A stretch of DNA of 64,000 nt from Chlamydomonas reinhardtii (Eukaryota; Chlorophyta; Chlorophyceae; Chlamydomonadales; Chlamydomonadaceae): NCBI RefSeq assembly GCF_000002595.2, contig NC_057020.1, positions 2,711,452 to 2,775,451 on the forward strand, in the 5' to 3' direction. The position numbers were made by a program, and so were the translations under genes. The first letter of the stretch is position 1. Every line of letters begins with the position of its first letter. Of the stretch, positions 1 to 12,933 are shown one piece after another. Below the pieces are notes generated by a model. The model saw only the letters and a program-made list of their open reading frames with translations. It ran no database searches and was not told where the DNA came from.

Positions 1-29
1 CCTTCGGATCGGCTATAATGGTAGCTTAC

Positions 30-1698
30 CACGCTCTCCCCGCTGCGCGCCTGCTCCTCCATCTGCAGCCGCACGCGCGCCAGGTCTGCTTCCAGCGACA
101 CCACCCGCTCCTCCGCCTCCGCCGTGGCGCGAATCACCTCCGCCTGCCACGCCTCCGTGAGCGCCGCCTCTGCCGATGCCACAGCTTGCTTCCTGCGCAT
201 CCGCAACATAGGTGCTGTCAGCCTGAGCCAGCCCACACCCCATTTGACACTCCCACAGTCCCAGCCCGTCCAGGGCATCTCAGCACTACTGGCATTGTCC
301 ATGCTGGCGCCCCATGCCATGCCGCAGGACACACCTGTGCTCGTTGGCCGCCGCCAGCTCCTGCCGCAGGGACTGCAGCTCCGTGTCGCGCGCCCGCATC
401 TCCAGGGCGTGCCGGGCCTGCATGAAGCACGCACGCCCGTAGTTGTCAGAATGTGAGCTCGTCGTTTGGCCGCGTGGGCTGGCGAGAGAGGTACATGATG
501 ACTGACTGGCTAAGGAGCAATGCCCGAGCCAGCCGGTACGGTGCAGCTGCTCCTCAATCCCGCCCAACCGCGCTGGCGCATGGTCCGCCCGCGCGCTCCC
601 TCACACCCACCCACCTGCAGCAGCGCCAGCTGGTGCTGCAGCTGTTCCAGCTCGTCCTCCACTGCCTGCAATGCATACAATCGTTCGTGCAGGGCTTGCA
701 GTGGTGCTTGTCAGCATGAGGATGCTGCCGAGGCATATCCCATTGCCGTAATCCAACCCGATGGGCCCCGCACTCCATCTGGGTCGTTTCCGCACCTGCG
801 CCACGGCTGTCCGCGCGCGCGCCTCGTCCGCCTGCCGCTCCGCCACCTCCGCCTCCGCTGCCGCCGCTAGAGCCTCGCGCAGCGCCCGCTTCTGCGCGTT
901 ATACATGCGCCGGCTCTCCTCCAGCTCCTGTGCGAGCAGCAAACGAAACATCGCCGTGTGATACAGGGCGCCCACATCGCTCACAAACTGACGTAACGCA
1001 TGACGTCTTGATCTTTCAAGGGTAGCAGCATAGTCTGCGGGTGCACGGCAGGCCTTCCAGTGCGTGCAGGCGGTCAGTGCGCGGCCCACCTCCTCCTTTT
1101 GGCTGAGGGTTGCCTCGAGGGACTCCACATGCGCTGCAAGGCTGGCCAGCTGCTTGTCCTTCTCGCCGGCAACGTGCGCTGCCAGCTCCGCAACCTTCTC
1201 CTGCGCCACCACCACCTCCTTGCGGGAGAGTTGCACGGTCTAGCGGGCGTGCGGCAGGCAATCCAGGGGTGGGTGGGCGGGGCAAGGCCAGGTCAAGGGT
1301 GTTGCACAATAGCTGGGCGCGCTGGGAACTTGATTCTGTGCATCGCGCCGTGCTATATTCGTTTTACCACCCCGCCGTTGCTGAGCACACAGACTCGCGC
1401 GTCGACAATCGTGTGGACCCGCTTGACGACGCCGCGCAGGCACACCGAGCATGTGCAAGCCCGTTTGCAGTCCGCGCACCTTGGCAGCTAGTTCCTTGCG
1501 CACGTCCTGCAGCTCCCTCTTCGTTCGTGCTAGCTCGTCCTCAAGAGCAGTCACGGCAAGGCTCTCGGCAGCGGGGAGCGTCTCGGCAAGACTGCTTTTC
1601 CCGTCTGCCAGGCTTTCTGCTTCGCCAGGCACCTCCCCTTGCTGATTATCCTCATCCTCATCCAGCCAGAGCAGCTGCTCCGCGTCCTCTTTTGACAT
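30..1698 (-). CDS. Coiled-coil protein, 5' part (runs off left edge)
   Basis: Six exons can be joined in frame on the minus strand: 1698-1480, 1239-1090, 927-796, 665-615, 417-335 and 192-30. The last ends at a GTAAGC donor, so the gene continues beyond base 1. The start is the ATG at 1698, with no earlier in-frame exon seen. The first 50 residues are acidic and Ser/Ala-rich. The rest is almost uninterrupted heptad-like sequence rich in Glu, Ala, Leu, Gln and Arg (for example LEDELARTKRELQDVRKEL and VEDELEQLQHQLALLQ), which indicates a long parallel coiled coil. No catalytic or membrane segment is visible in the 260-odd residues present. Such proteins in algae are often basal-body, flagellar or Golgi structural proteins, but nothing here chooses between these. 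The first codon is 570 bp from the divergent Sec14-like gene. Function unknown. Confidence 0.75.
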
Positions 1699-2268
1699 TC
1701 ACGTCGCAGTTAGCCAAGATAGCTCGCAAACTGTCGCTGCAAGCCCTGTCACTAGGCCCTGAATCAATGCACTTGGTTGATGGAAGACATGATGCAGGCC
1801 GCTTAAAGCCTAGGCACCATTGAGCTGTCGCTGAAGCAGGTGTTGTGCCTGAACTAGTTGGCCTTACTGTAGCCAGTGGGCACGTGTTCTCCTCACCCGG
1901 ATTGAACACCCAGGGGACATATGCTTCAATTTACCTAGTGGGCAGAAATGGTGGAGGCCTGCAGGCGTGCGGGTTCGAGTTCTGTGCATGGGCCCCTACA
2001 CATTTTCCCCTCAAACTCAATGTTCAATGCGTCTTTACATAAAATGCTGCGCCCGTGTTGCTACTCTGCATGAGCAGCGTGCCTGGACGCTCTGCACCGA
2101 GCTTTGCCTAGGCTTCTTTCTGACGCATCTTCTTCTTTCTGATTCTCTGCCTTAACCGCACATATGGCGCAGCCTAGTAGCATGATTTTCTAGGACTCTC
2201 CTTCTTTAGAGGGGGCGCAACTGCACCGCTGGCAAGCTTTGGTGCTGGTGCTAGCGACGTGGAGAACT
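1699..2268. promoter_or_regulatory. Divergent intergenic region (coiled-coil gene / Sec14-like gene)
   Basis: This 570-bp gap separates the start codons of two divergently transcribed genes and must hold the 5' UTRs and promoters of both. A segment near 1970-1985 (GGTTCGAGTTC) resembles a tRNA B box, but no cloverleaf can be drawn around it. No other feature is seen. Confidence 0.4.
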
Positions 2269-5200
2269 ATGGCGCTGACGCTGACGTCCCACGGCTTTGG
2301 AGTGGAGGGCAGGGGCCTTACCACCGAGCAGCTGGTAGGCATCCGTCGCCGTCGACGGTCAGCTACGCCCGGCCGTCCTCGAACTCGACGAGCGCTGATG
2401 CCGAGGTATCTGTGATGATTGCAGGGGAAGCTTGCTCAGTTTAAGCGCGTACTAGCAAGCGCGGGCGAGTTCGACGAGAAGCGCTTTGGTGAGTTTGAAC
2501 ACCGTTCGATTTCAGCGTTTGACCGTGGACGCGTTCGAGGGGGCTGGTGGCAGGGGCGACGGCTGCGTATGCGATCTTGTACGCCAAACCTTTATTTGGA
2601 CAACGCGGCCTTGGCGGGCGAGACGTACCGGGCGGCACTCGACGCGGTCGCGGGCGGGCATCCATCCAGCACCTTGCGACCCGGCGGCTGGCAGCCCACA
2701 CGCTGGTTCTGACGTCCTGTGCGGTCCCTGCTGCTGGATTGGGGATAGAGGGCGAAGCGTACATCGGGGGCGGGAGGCCTCCTACTTTGGGGCAGGAGCG
2801 TTGCCTGATGCCCTTGCCCTTGCGTGTCCCACCCGACGCAGACGATCACGACCTTGCCCGCTTCCTGAAAGCCCGCAATTATGATCTCCAAGCGGCCAAG
2901 CAGATGTGGGAGGGCATGATATCATGGCGCCGGGAGAATCGTGTTGACAACATACACGAGTGGTTCGTGTTCCACGAGCGTTCGGAGTATGAGAAGGTGT
3001 TCCCCACAGGGCTTCACAAGACGGACAAGGAGGTGAGCGCACGTTGCGCTAGTGCCGAGTGTGCAGAGTAACGCACGAGCGAGTACTAACAATAACCGCT
3101 GCGTGTGTCCACACGGGCAGGGCCACCCGGTTTTGATTCAGCAGCTGGGCCGCGTGAACATTGGCGCGCTGTACAAGGTGCGCGGGAGCAGCTGGTGACT
3201 ATGGGAAGGCAGGGACACAGCATTGTTGTGCGAAAAGGCCCTGCGTCACTGCTTGTCTTGGCACTTTTATCCAAGCAGCACCTAGCTTGGGGACTGAGAG
3301 CGCTCCTGGCGGACTGTCTCCACTACGGTGTGCATGGACAGGTCACAACCGACGACCGCATTCGGATGGCGCACATCGCGGAGAACGAGCAAATGCGGCG
3401 CACCGTGTTCCCCGCCTGCTCCTACCGTGCGGGGCGCCCGGTGGACAAACTGTTCACCATCATTGACCTGGAGGGCATCGCTTTCACGTAAGACCTTGGG
3501 CAGGGCAGGCACCTCGACGGGCGGGGCGGGGCGGGCGATCTGGCATGTTGCCGGTTGTCGCGGGTTCCTTAATATGTGATGATCTGCGCCTGACGGGCTG
3601 GACACAATCGGCCTACCACAGGAGCGTGATGCGGACCACGTCGATTCTGAAGATGTACATGCAGGTGCGCGGTGATGCAGGGCTGCGTGATGGGAGACGG
3701 TCAAGGACGAGGGCGCGGCATCTTGGGGCTGGTATCAATGCGATTTTTAAGGGCTCAGGGCTATAAATCTGTCTGCAACTCTGCAGATGGACTCGAACAA
3801 CTACCCTGAGACACTGGCGCGCATGGCCATCATCAACGCGCCCGGGTGGTTCTCAACCAGCTGGAGCGCTATTAAGGGCGTGCTGAACGGCGAGACCGTC
3901 AAGAAGATCGAGGTGGGTCGGGCCCGCGACCATGGTGGGCTTGAGATGGCCTGGGCTGGGTAGAAAGCGCTAGGCTGGACAGGACGGAGGCGGCGGAGGG
4001 TCATGCCCAGCTGCATGTCGCTTGGGGTCATGTCATCATGTGGGTCGGGCGCTGACGCTCTCCTCTCCGCTTCCTGTTTACGGCAACACAGATCCTGGGC
4101 AAGGATTACCAGGCAGCGCTGCTGCGCCATATCCCGCGGGAGAACCTGCTCACACAGTACGGCGGCACGTCGGCCGGCTCCCTCACCGACAACATCGGGC
4201 CCTGGCAGGAGCCGCTGCCAGTGCCGCGGCCGCTGCTGCCGGAGCCCACGCCCGAGCTTCCCGCCACCCTGAGGGGCGACGACACAGCTATGCTGGCGGC
4301 GGAGGGGGGCGACGAGCTGCGGGCGTTGGGCGGGCGTGTGCTGGACCAGCACGGGCCGCGGGACGTGCAGATGCGCAACCGCAGCGTGTCGCCGGTGCGG
4401 CCGGGTGCCGTCAAGGGCGCCGGCGGCGACCACCTGCACCCCGCACCGGGCAGCCCGCCGCACGCCAAGCGGCCGCACATGACCAACGACTCGGGGCAGG
4501 CAGCGGCGCAGCAGCAAGGCGGCCAGCAGCAGCAGCAGCAGCAGCCACAGCAGCAGCCGCAGCCGCTGAACGGCACGAGCGGCAGCCCCGCCCCCAGCGT
4601 GAGCGACACGTCCTCGGACATGGGCTCGCACAACATGACGGCGCCGCTGCTTAGCAACTTCCTGCACGCCTCATCCTCGCCATTGCAGTCCGCGCCTTCG
4701 GGGGGAGGCGCGCCGGGCACGCGCTCGCCGCCTGTGGGTGCCGCTCCGGGGGCGGGCAGCGCCAGCGCCGGCACTACAGGAGGCAGCCTGGTTCGGCGAA
4801 GCAGCTCCAGCGGGGGCGGCATTGTTAGCGGTCTTGTGGCGGGGCTTCATGCGGCGGCGTCGCACATCGCTAACTACACGCACGTGCACCACACCTCGGC
4901 CACACACGTGCCGCTGCCTGGCGGGCCGTCGGCGGACGCGACGCCCGCAAGCCTCACTAGCCCGGTCGGTCCCGGACAGCAGCAGGTGCGTCCTGGCGCC
5001 CTGGCATCGCCGCTGCACCAGTCGACAGCGACTGCTGTGCCGGCGGCATGGCGGGCGGGGGCGGGGCACGGGGCGGGTCCCGCGCAGCTGCAGCTGACGC
5101 CGCGTGACGACACGGAAACGCTCATGTCAGCCGCGAGCGCGATGTACAGCTTGCCCAGCGCGTTGAGTCCCATCAGCCCGCAGGTGTGTCCTAGTCGTTG

Positions 5201-6959
5201 GTGCCACTTGCAAAAGCGTGCCCGTGCTGGATGTGTGAGTGGCTGGGCGAGCAAAGTGGAGACTTGTCTCAAAACACCAGCAGGGCTTTTACCCACATAC
5301 CTCTTATCGCCATGCAAACGCGCCGTGCTTTACACCGCCTGCCCTGCACAACTTGCCTGTATCTAGGATGCCCACGACACGGCGTCATCGCGTCCCATGG
5401 ACATCTACGTCACGGGTAGCAGCACCAGCGGAGCTGCAGCGGCGGCGGCGGGGCTGCCGTCCGTGCCGCCCTCGGCCGGGCCCACGGGTGGCTCCCGCGG
5501 CCCCACCTCCGCGGGCCCCACAGGCGGCAGCACCAGCGGCCACGCCAGCGCGGGCGCCGGCGCCGGCGCGACGGCCGGCCCCATCGGCAGTGGTGCGCTC
5601 ATGGGCACCGCAGCCAGCGCCACTCTCTCCATGTTTGGTAGCGCGAACCCCGGTAGCGTGGAGCTGATGCACGGGATGCAGTCGGGGCCACTGCAGCCGC
5701 AGGGCACGGGCGGTGACTATGACGACGCCGAGTCGGTGCGCATGAGCGTCATGAGCCAGCGCTCCTTTTACAGCGCCATGTCGCACCTGGACGCCTCCAG
5801 CAGCAGCGGCATCACCAGCCCCAACAGCGTGTCGGAGCAGGCACGCCGCTGGTCCGTGCAGCGGGAGCTGCACGCCGCTGCCATCGCGTCCGCCGTCGCC
5901 GCCACAGCGGAGCGCCGCGCGGCGGTCGCGGCGGCGGCCTCCGGAGCTGCCGCGGCGGCGGCGCACACTGGCGGCAGCAGCGCCCTCGCGAGCGCTGCCG
6001 CGTCGTTCACTGTCGCGGGGAACAACCGCTTGAGCGGCGGTGCGGGCGCGGGGCTGGGGGGCGTCCCCTACGTCGTGCCGCCGGCGGCGCAGCAGGCGTT
6101 TGGCTCCTACCTCGACCAGCCGCCTCCGTACGGCGCGCACGGCGGCCGCGCGGCTAGCAGTGTTGGACCGCACGCGCCAGGCGCGGTGTCGCAGTCGGGT
6201 GCCGACGGCGGCGACCACACCGCCGGCGGGCGCGAGGCGGGCGCTGCTGCGCTGGCCTCGGCGCGTGGCACCGGGACAGGGCGCCAGCACGGCGGCGGGC
6301 ACCACAGCCGCTCTGCCTCGCGCGGCGAGCTCGCCTCGCTAGGCGGGGGTGGCGGCGGAGGCGGCGCCACGGGCGACGTGGTGGTGCACATAGGCGATGT
6401 AGACGGCGGGCCGCACGGCGGCGGCATGTCGCGCTCCGGCTCCGCCGCCACGCTCAACACGCCTGACGAGTGCAGCCTGGGGCCGGTGGGCGCAGTCAAG
6501 TGGGCGCGCGGCTGGTTCTTCCGCCGGCGGAACTACGGCCGGCTCATAGACGACGCCCACGGTGACGTCGCGGGAGGGCTGGACAGCCGCAACGGCGCGG
6601 GGCCCGGCCACGCGCGCAAGGGCTCGGTGGGTGCGTCCTACGCGCCGATCGACGGGCCGGGCTGCACCAGCCCCAGCAAGAGTATGCCGAAGGGCGTGAA
6701 CGGCGGGAGCGTGCACCACTCGCGCGGCGGCTCGTGGGACGACCAGTCGCTGTACGACCAGACGTTCGGGCGAGGCGTGGGTGTGAGCGGCGGAGGCGGA
6801 GGCGGAGTGGGCGTGCAGCGAGACATGTCGTTCGGGCGTGCGGCGGAGCGGCGGCGGCTGCTGATCGGCAGTGACCTCAGCTCAGGCGCGCGGCGGCGTG
6901 GCGTGCTGGCGAGCATGGAGGAGTGCTGCGCGTGCATGCCGCGCTGCACCATCATGTGA
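2269..6959 (+). CDS. Sec14/CRAL-TRIO lipid-transfer protein with long disordered tail and CaaX box
   Basis: Nine exons: 2269-2334, 2425-2488, 2842-3032, 3121-3177, 3342-3487, 3622-3664, 3787-3912, 4092-5183, 5367-6959; 1125 residues. The first ~270 residues form the CRAL-TRIO N region (DLARFLKARNYDLQ) and the Sec14 lipid-binding fold, with the typical end segment INAPGWFSTSWSAIKGVL and LLRHIPRENLLTQYGG. Proteins of this family exchange phosphatidylinositol and other lipids between membranes and present them to lipid kinases. The remaining ~850 residues are low complexity (Gly, Ala, Ser, Gln, His) with a Gln run at 4527-4565 and no recognised domain. The last residues are EECCACMPRCTIM: CTIM fits a farnesylation CaaX box and the adjacent cysteines could be palmitoylated, so the tail probably anchors the protein to a membrane. 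Every junction keeps frame. The N-terminal family call is firm; the role of the tail is inferred. Confidence 0.9.
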
Positions 6960-7941
6960 TGCGGCGCCGGGTGTGACATTTAATGCGGCGCCGGGCGTGA
7001 TCATGCAATGTTACTACGTGTCCTAACTAGGCATGGGTATGCGGGGCGTGTGGGGATGGGGCGTGGTCGAAGTCCCGGAGCGCGTGTGTCGCACTGCCAA
7101 GTGGTTGGGATAAGTCGGATATGTAGTGAATGCGCGTGCTCCGATCAGGAGCGTTGCTACAGCCCTGGCTGACTACCAGGTGTGAATATAAGGGGACGAT
7201 GTCGAAGGGGGCTACACTGTGAGAGCCCGAGTGAGCGAAGAACGACTATGTGTGCAGGCGTGATCGGAACAACCCATTTTGTGTTTGTGCTTTGAGATAC
7301 CGTTGTAGAAGCCTGGGCACTGTGTCGCCTGTAGTGAATGCTACCAACTAGTGGACTGCTCCCCAATAATGAACCGCATGCGGTGGGGCCGGGTTCCATC
7401 GGCCGTTGCCTCTCTGCTGTCCCTGAGCTAGCTTGAGGTTTCGGATGGCCAGTGGCGGGTGATGAGGTGTGGTGTAGGCGTTTGTGCGCAGCTGGAGGTA
7501 GGAGGGGCGGCGGGGGCGTGAACGGTGAACCCTATTTTGCCGTCGAGATACGGTATGTCTCTCGACGAGGGGAGGCCGATAGCCCCCTTACACCCCGCTA
7601 ACTGACACCAAGTGTCGCAAACGCACTGGGCGAAGGCGGTCCCGTGTGGCCGCTCCGTGCGGGTGGGGCGCGGCGCCTGGACTGCGGGGGAAGCCCGAGG
7701 GCCCCGCTAACCCCGAGACCAGGAGAACCTGAAAAGGCCGCGGATGCTGTAGCTAGATAACACTACGTGATCTGCTAACAGACACCACCGTTGGTGGGTT
7801 ATTGGTGGGTTGTCTATATGGTAAGCCGTCTGGCGCTATTGATGGGTGACCTGAGGTTGCGATACAGGAACACACGTGCGCTGCCAACGGAACTTGGCGG
7901 AGGTCTGCTACTAGCCTACTACAGCATTGTGAGGCTTGCGT

Positions 7942-7946
7942 TGTAA
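7942..7946 (+). terminator. Candidate TGTAA polyadenylation signal for the Sec14-like gene
   Basis: This is the first TGTAA after the stop at 6959, 983 bp downstream. TGTAA is the usual volvocine nuclear poly(A) signal. The distance is long but within what these algae use. Confidence 0.4.
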
Positions 7947-10900
7947 GGCGTCGTTCAGTTACAACTCAAAGGCCCTCAATAGCCGCCATGACTCCAGCTT
8001 AATGGCACGGATGTGTCTGCTCATTGGACTCTCACCTGAACGAGATCCGATCGATATCAAGCGTTACCGGCAACGCAGTGTTACTCCATCGCTGCTTGCA
8101 CCCATCCCTACATGCCATTGCGTTGCGCATGGCCGCCAATCCTAGCCCGTTACCCTCGATTCGTTCGCCTTCAAATGCGGTGCTACAAGCCTCTCATTTG
8201 CCACCCCCTTGTCATTGGCACACCCCGTGTCATTCCTGTCCATCAGTTGACGTGGCGAATCCGCTAGGGAGCACCGCCTCTGCACGTGCACCAACATTCT
8301 CGTGGCCAAAGTGTCAACCGTGACAAGCTTTGGTACGGCACGTCCTACAGCTAGGCCTACTCCCTGCGTAGCCAGTCCAATATTTTCGACCCCACACCCC
8401 ACAGTGCTGTGTAAACGCCGTGCAACACCAGATCACCCCAGCTCTCCAACGGGCAGCAGCCACACCGTGACCAATGCCATGAGCCATGAGCCCGCCTGGT
8501 ATCATGGTAGGCCACCCCTAACCACGGAACCCGCGAATCCAACCAGCCCACATAGTACCATACGATATTAATGCGCAATGTGTGAATGTGTTGAATTGTG
8601 TTCATATAGAGGCATTCGACGATGCGCAACATAAGCACGTGTACGCATGGCGCATCGACCACCGGTCCCCCACCATCACAACCCGTCATGAGCAGGTTAC
8701 GCTCGGCCGCCCACATCCAACATGAATGCCCCCACATCAACTCCCAGACATCATGAGTAGGCAGAGGGCTGCATGTGCCAAATGCCCAAACGCTTCATGC
8801 CTCGTAGCCATAAAAAATTATAGGGTGCCTGGGCACCTTCATGCTGAACCACGCATGGCTTTGCCCAACGCATCATGTGGGCCCCCTCAAACTTTAACCA
8901 CAGGTATGTGTGCATGCGCGCAAACCCACACCCATTGAGGGTTCCCAGTTTGTTGAGTTCTAAGTATGCAAAAGTCGACGAAGTGCTGCCAGTATCGGCG
9001 TATCACGCACGCCGTACACAAGACATGCCACTGAAACGCCGCTAGAGCGCACACTCGCCCTCGCTTCTCCCCGACCCCAGACATAGGGCACTGCCCTCCA
9101 TTTAGTACACATCAGTAAACCGGTAGGGAAATACAATTATTAACCCATCCATCGTCCTGCTTTGAAGGCAGGCCGCGAGGGGCACAGTACATCGATCCGG
9201 AGGCGTGTCCCTGCTCCGCCGTGGGCTAACCCGTGTGGCGCTCTAGCTAGACCCCGCACTGAGCTCGACTCACACCCGCCCGGTCTTATGCCGTCAGGCC
9301 TCGCCGCAGCTGGCACCAGCGTGCAGCCGCGCTAGTGCGGCGTGTCGTGCCCAAAGGCACTCACACGTCGATGCTTTGCCGCGGCTTCGAGCCAGAGCCG
9401 GTGCCCGTAGGCCCGCTGCAGCCACACTTCAATAAGCCCCACAGCGACAGGTAGCCGTCCACCAATTTCATCAGACTGCCAAGCCCACTCCACCCATCTC
9501 TAGTCCTAAACCGTCCGGCCAGCATCGGGTCAAACTCGTTTGCAGCCTCGAGCCCAACAAGATGCTGATGCCGGTGCCCGTAGGTCCGCTGACTTCCATG
9601 CTATTGATGGACCCACTGACTGCTATCGGTACTCAGAGCCGCAATTTGTATACACAGTGACAACATAGCTGGACAAAACAGTACAAAGTTGTGCGCAATG
9701 TTGACAGTTCCACGCAGTAAAAGAAACACATACGCGCGCACACGCGCACCAGAACAAAGTTGTAGCGTGTGTGCGAGTGCCGCGTCTACAAGTACAATCA
9801 GTTGAGCAGGCTTGCGCCCGTGGTGAGGTGGGCATGTGCCTGCACCGCGTGCAACCCTATGCTTGGCCCCTACCTTCCTTCCAGCTGTGCAACGGCAAGC
9901 CCATTCGCATGGGACCACTTTCATCCACTCGGTGGTGACGTATCATGAAACGTGTCGCTTCGCACATTCACACCCACGCTCAAGTCAGGGGCCGCCGCAC
10001 CGGCATAGCACACGGCGCGTAGCCACCAGCAATTCATCAGTGTCAATTCATCAGTGGCCCAGCAGTCCCGCCCAGCCCGCTGCCGCCGCCACCAATGGTG
10101 GAGCGAGGCGGCTGTGACGCCCTTACTCAGCGGACCGTCGATCCGCGGTTCCTTGTTGCATTGCAGCACTCTGGAGTGCCGAGCTTTGTGCGCGCAGCCT
10201 TCTCAAGGGCGGTTGACGTGGGGTCAGCCAGAGATTGTACCAGCCGGCTGAGCATGGCTGAGTCATTACAGGCTGCACGTGGCCGCAACGGTTTGGCGAA
10301 ACCGGGCCACTCGCAGCAGGGCTTAGATTTGCACCTGCATGTGCAAAAGTGTCGCCAAAGCGGCAAAGGCGACGCCGAGGGTTTCAGTCAGACGTCAACA
10401 TAACAGCGACTGCCAGGGAAACGGTGACCGGCGCTCTCTCTTGCGGCAGCCAGCCGACGCGTACATCAAATGCCCTCAAAGCGCAACCGTCATAACATAC
10501 ATTGCTGACGAGCTAAGTGGCTAAGGGGCAGGCAGCGAGTCGGCGAGCTGACGAGTCCCCCGGCAGCCGAGCTCCGGAGTCTCCCACCTTGAGAGCGCAA
10601 ATGAATGCAGATGAACCTGAGCTGCCCTCATGTGGCATGCCAGGCGCGAGAGGCGAAGCGAAGTGACTGTTAGGGCAGCCCTGAGTGTAGCAGGGCTGCC
10701 TTGTCATTGAGCAGAGATTGTGAGTAGTTCTAATAGAACTTGGCAATACTATGAGTCGATTAGGAGCCGGGACGCACTGATATGCACGAGATTTGGAGAT
10801 GACTGACGCCCATGCAACGCAAGTCAAGTCGCCCGGAAGTATTTTGAAAGCATGAAAGTGCGCCTGTAATTTTCTTTCAATGCGAGAGCCGCCAGAAAAC

Positions 10901-11255
10901 GCTCAGCCACGTGGGCGCGTGTCTGCAACGCCTCAACCCGGGCGTATGGGCAATCAGCTACAGAATATATAGGACTGTAAGTAATGCAGTTGTGGCCAAG
11001 TGGTTACATCTCACTCTCCTAAGAGGGTTTCGCCGCTTTGCGGTGAGGGGTCCCCGCTGCGCGCGACACGTTTCGGCGAGGCCGCAAAACCGCGAAGTTG
11101 GTAGTAACTGGTGGCGGATTATCGTGCATTCCCATGTCAGTGCTTGTTGACAATCGAATGTAGGGAAAGGTGCGCTCGCTCTGGGCTGGTAATTGGTCGA
11201 GGCGGGGAGAAGGGCACGAGCTTGGGCACGAGAGAGACGGGAGCATGGCATGCCG

Positions 11256-11345
11256 TTGGCGTGTGTGATGGGACAGGGTTCAGGCAGGTTGGCGAGGTCC
11301 CATAGGGTGCAGCTGACGCCCATACCCCAAGCAGACAGCAAACAG
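11256..11345 (+). repeat. Dispersed short repeat, diverged copy
   Basis: It starts with TTGGCGTGTGTGATGGGACA and aligns over about 90 bp with the copies at 54097-54222 (same strand) and 19946-20064 (opposite strand), at roughly three quarters identity by eye. No coding capacity is evident. The family is not recognised. Confidence 0.6.
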
Positions 11346-12459
11346 TTTGCAGCGGTTGCAGCAGTTTGCCGTTGGCCTCCAACCTGTTGCCAGGGGCACC
11401 CCTAACCAGGGCTCACCATGACCATCAAAGGAAAGCGGAGACAGCCAGGGGTCAGGGGTAAACCCCGGGAGGAATGCGTGTGGAAGGGTCAAGGAAAGCG
11501 AAGAAGACCAGAACCTGGGACTGAGTACGTGGCAAAGGCCATAAGGTTGGTGGAGTCAAGTTGGGCCCTGACAGCATGTAATGGCTCGGCGTCTTCGGGT
11601 GCTGGGACTGTCCCCTCTGTAACATCCGCATTCATAAGGCAAGGCGCAGGAAATTGAGAAATTGAAGCGGGCAGAGCAAACGGAACTTGCACCCACGCTA
11701 CGGCTGCTGGCGGCTGCAGGTAGGCCGCTGAACGGCATTGAACTTCCATGCCAGGCCAGCGGCCAGACACTGTACAGCGGCGTTGCGTCCTTGTATGCCG
11801 TACGCCCGGCACGCAGGGGTGCCCCGCCCGACACCCCGCCTCCACCCGCCACCATTTGCAAGTGGAAGATTGCAGTGCAGGAGGAAGGGAGGGGTGTCGC
11901 AAATGAGTGATGAGTACCGGTAGCTCCGAGCCCGAGCCGCTCAAGCAAGGGCCGATTACCTTACGTATAATGACAGCGCACGGACCCACACAGCGGTAAC
12001 GCACAAACTCGCCTCAAGACTCAAACCAAGCTGTAGGCACGCGGATCAGTGTGATGGACTTATCCCGTCGCCAGGCCTCACTCGCCCACTACTGTTGCCG
12101 CAAGCATGCGCCAGCTGCACAACGCATACCGCACATGACTTGACGCCGACAATGCGAAGTGCAGCAGCATAAGCAGGGGAGCCACTCCCGGGGCCCTCAC
12201 GCGCGCCATTCAGCCACCGCTGCCGCCAGAGGGGCTTCGTGACAGTCCGCCGTCCGCGCACTCAACTGATGGCTTCCGTCATCCTACACTACTGCTGTTG
12301 CGGCACTGTGCCGCATCAAGTCGTGACCAGCTTCGACTGTACAGTGAGTTTAAGACTGCACTCACCACGCCCAACCCGCTCGCCGTACAAAAGCCGCGAA
12401 ACCATGCATCTCGCACTTAGCCCTCTACAAACATACTATAATGATACATCAGGCAGGGT

Positions 12460-12501
12460 ACATACCCCTGGGTACACACCCCTGGGTACGTACCCCTGGG
12501 G
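12460..12501. repeat. Three tandem 14-bp units
   Basis: Units ACATACCCCTGGGT, ACACACCCCTGGGT and ACGTACCCCTGGGG follow each other without a gap. Each contains the partly self-complementary core ACCCCTGGGT. The array lies 430 bp beyond the stop codon of the minus-strand gene that ends at 12934. Confidence 0.8.
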
Positions 12502-12933
12502 GCACCCCCCCTGCGTACAATCGATCCGAGTCTGTCACTGCAAAACGGCAAAACGGCAAAAAAACTTTGCAGGCAGGTAAGTAAAATCCCGGTGATGACC
12601 CTCATCTCGCAAGTATGACGCACCATTCTCCCGACAACCTCGCTCCGCAACACGCGTCTCTCGGTGGGCTCTCAACACTTTGCAGGCCACACTCGTGTAC
12701 CGTATGACCAGTGACGTCAGCGAATGTGCCTGCTATGCGACTGCTTTCAACTGATGTCAGACCTCGATTATTCAGGACCTACCGTATCAGGTCTAACAAC
12801 TGAGACTTGACACCAAACACTTGCCACCGGTATTCCTCTCTAACAAGCCAGAGCACTTGGCTGCCCAAAGATACGGTATGCAATCACAGAGCAAGTGCAC
12901 ATACATCAACGCTGCTTCAAGGTTTCTCCATCC

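Larger units (their letters stand above)
6960..12933. other. Gene-poor 6-kb interval with 3' UTR and repeats
   Basis: I see no supportable gene here. The left kilobase is probably the 3' UTR of the Sec14-like gene, since the first TGTAA is at 7942. From about 7.9 to 12.8 kb base composition is less GC-rich than the genes, reading frames are short and unrelated to known proteins, and no splice-linked set of frames emerges. It contains a diverged copy of a dispersed repeat (11256-11345), a 3 x 14-bp tandem repeat (12460-12501) and a 22-bp direct repeat (9397-9418 and 9570-9591). A tRNA A-box-like string at 10992-11002 has no supporting arms. It may hold decayed mobile elements or a non-coding transcript. 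Confidence 0.5.

Noticed and set aside
1940-1995. B-box-like GGTTCGAGTTC suggesting a tRNA or tRNA-derived SINE
   Set aside because: The T stem would need several wobble pairs and no cloverleaf or repeat copy elsewhere in the window supports it.
5385-6305. Long minus-strand frame opposite the Sec14 tail
   Set aside because: GC-rich, Arg/Ala-rich shadow frame opposite well-supported plus-strand coding sequence.
10977-11075. tRNA-like string (TGGCCAAGTGGTTA) resembling a Leu/Ser tRNA A box
   Set aside because: No acceptor stem, D stem or anticodon stem can be formed, and no proper B box follows at the right distance.
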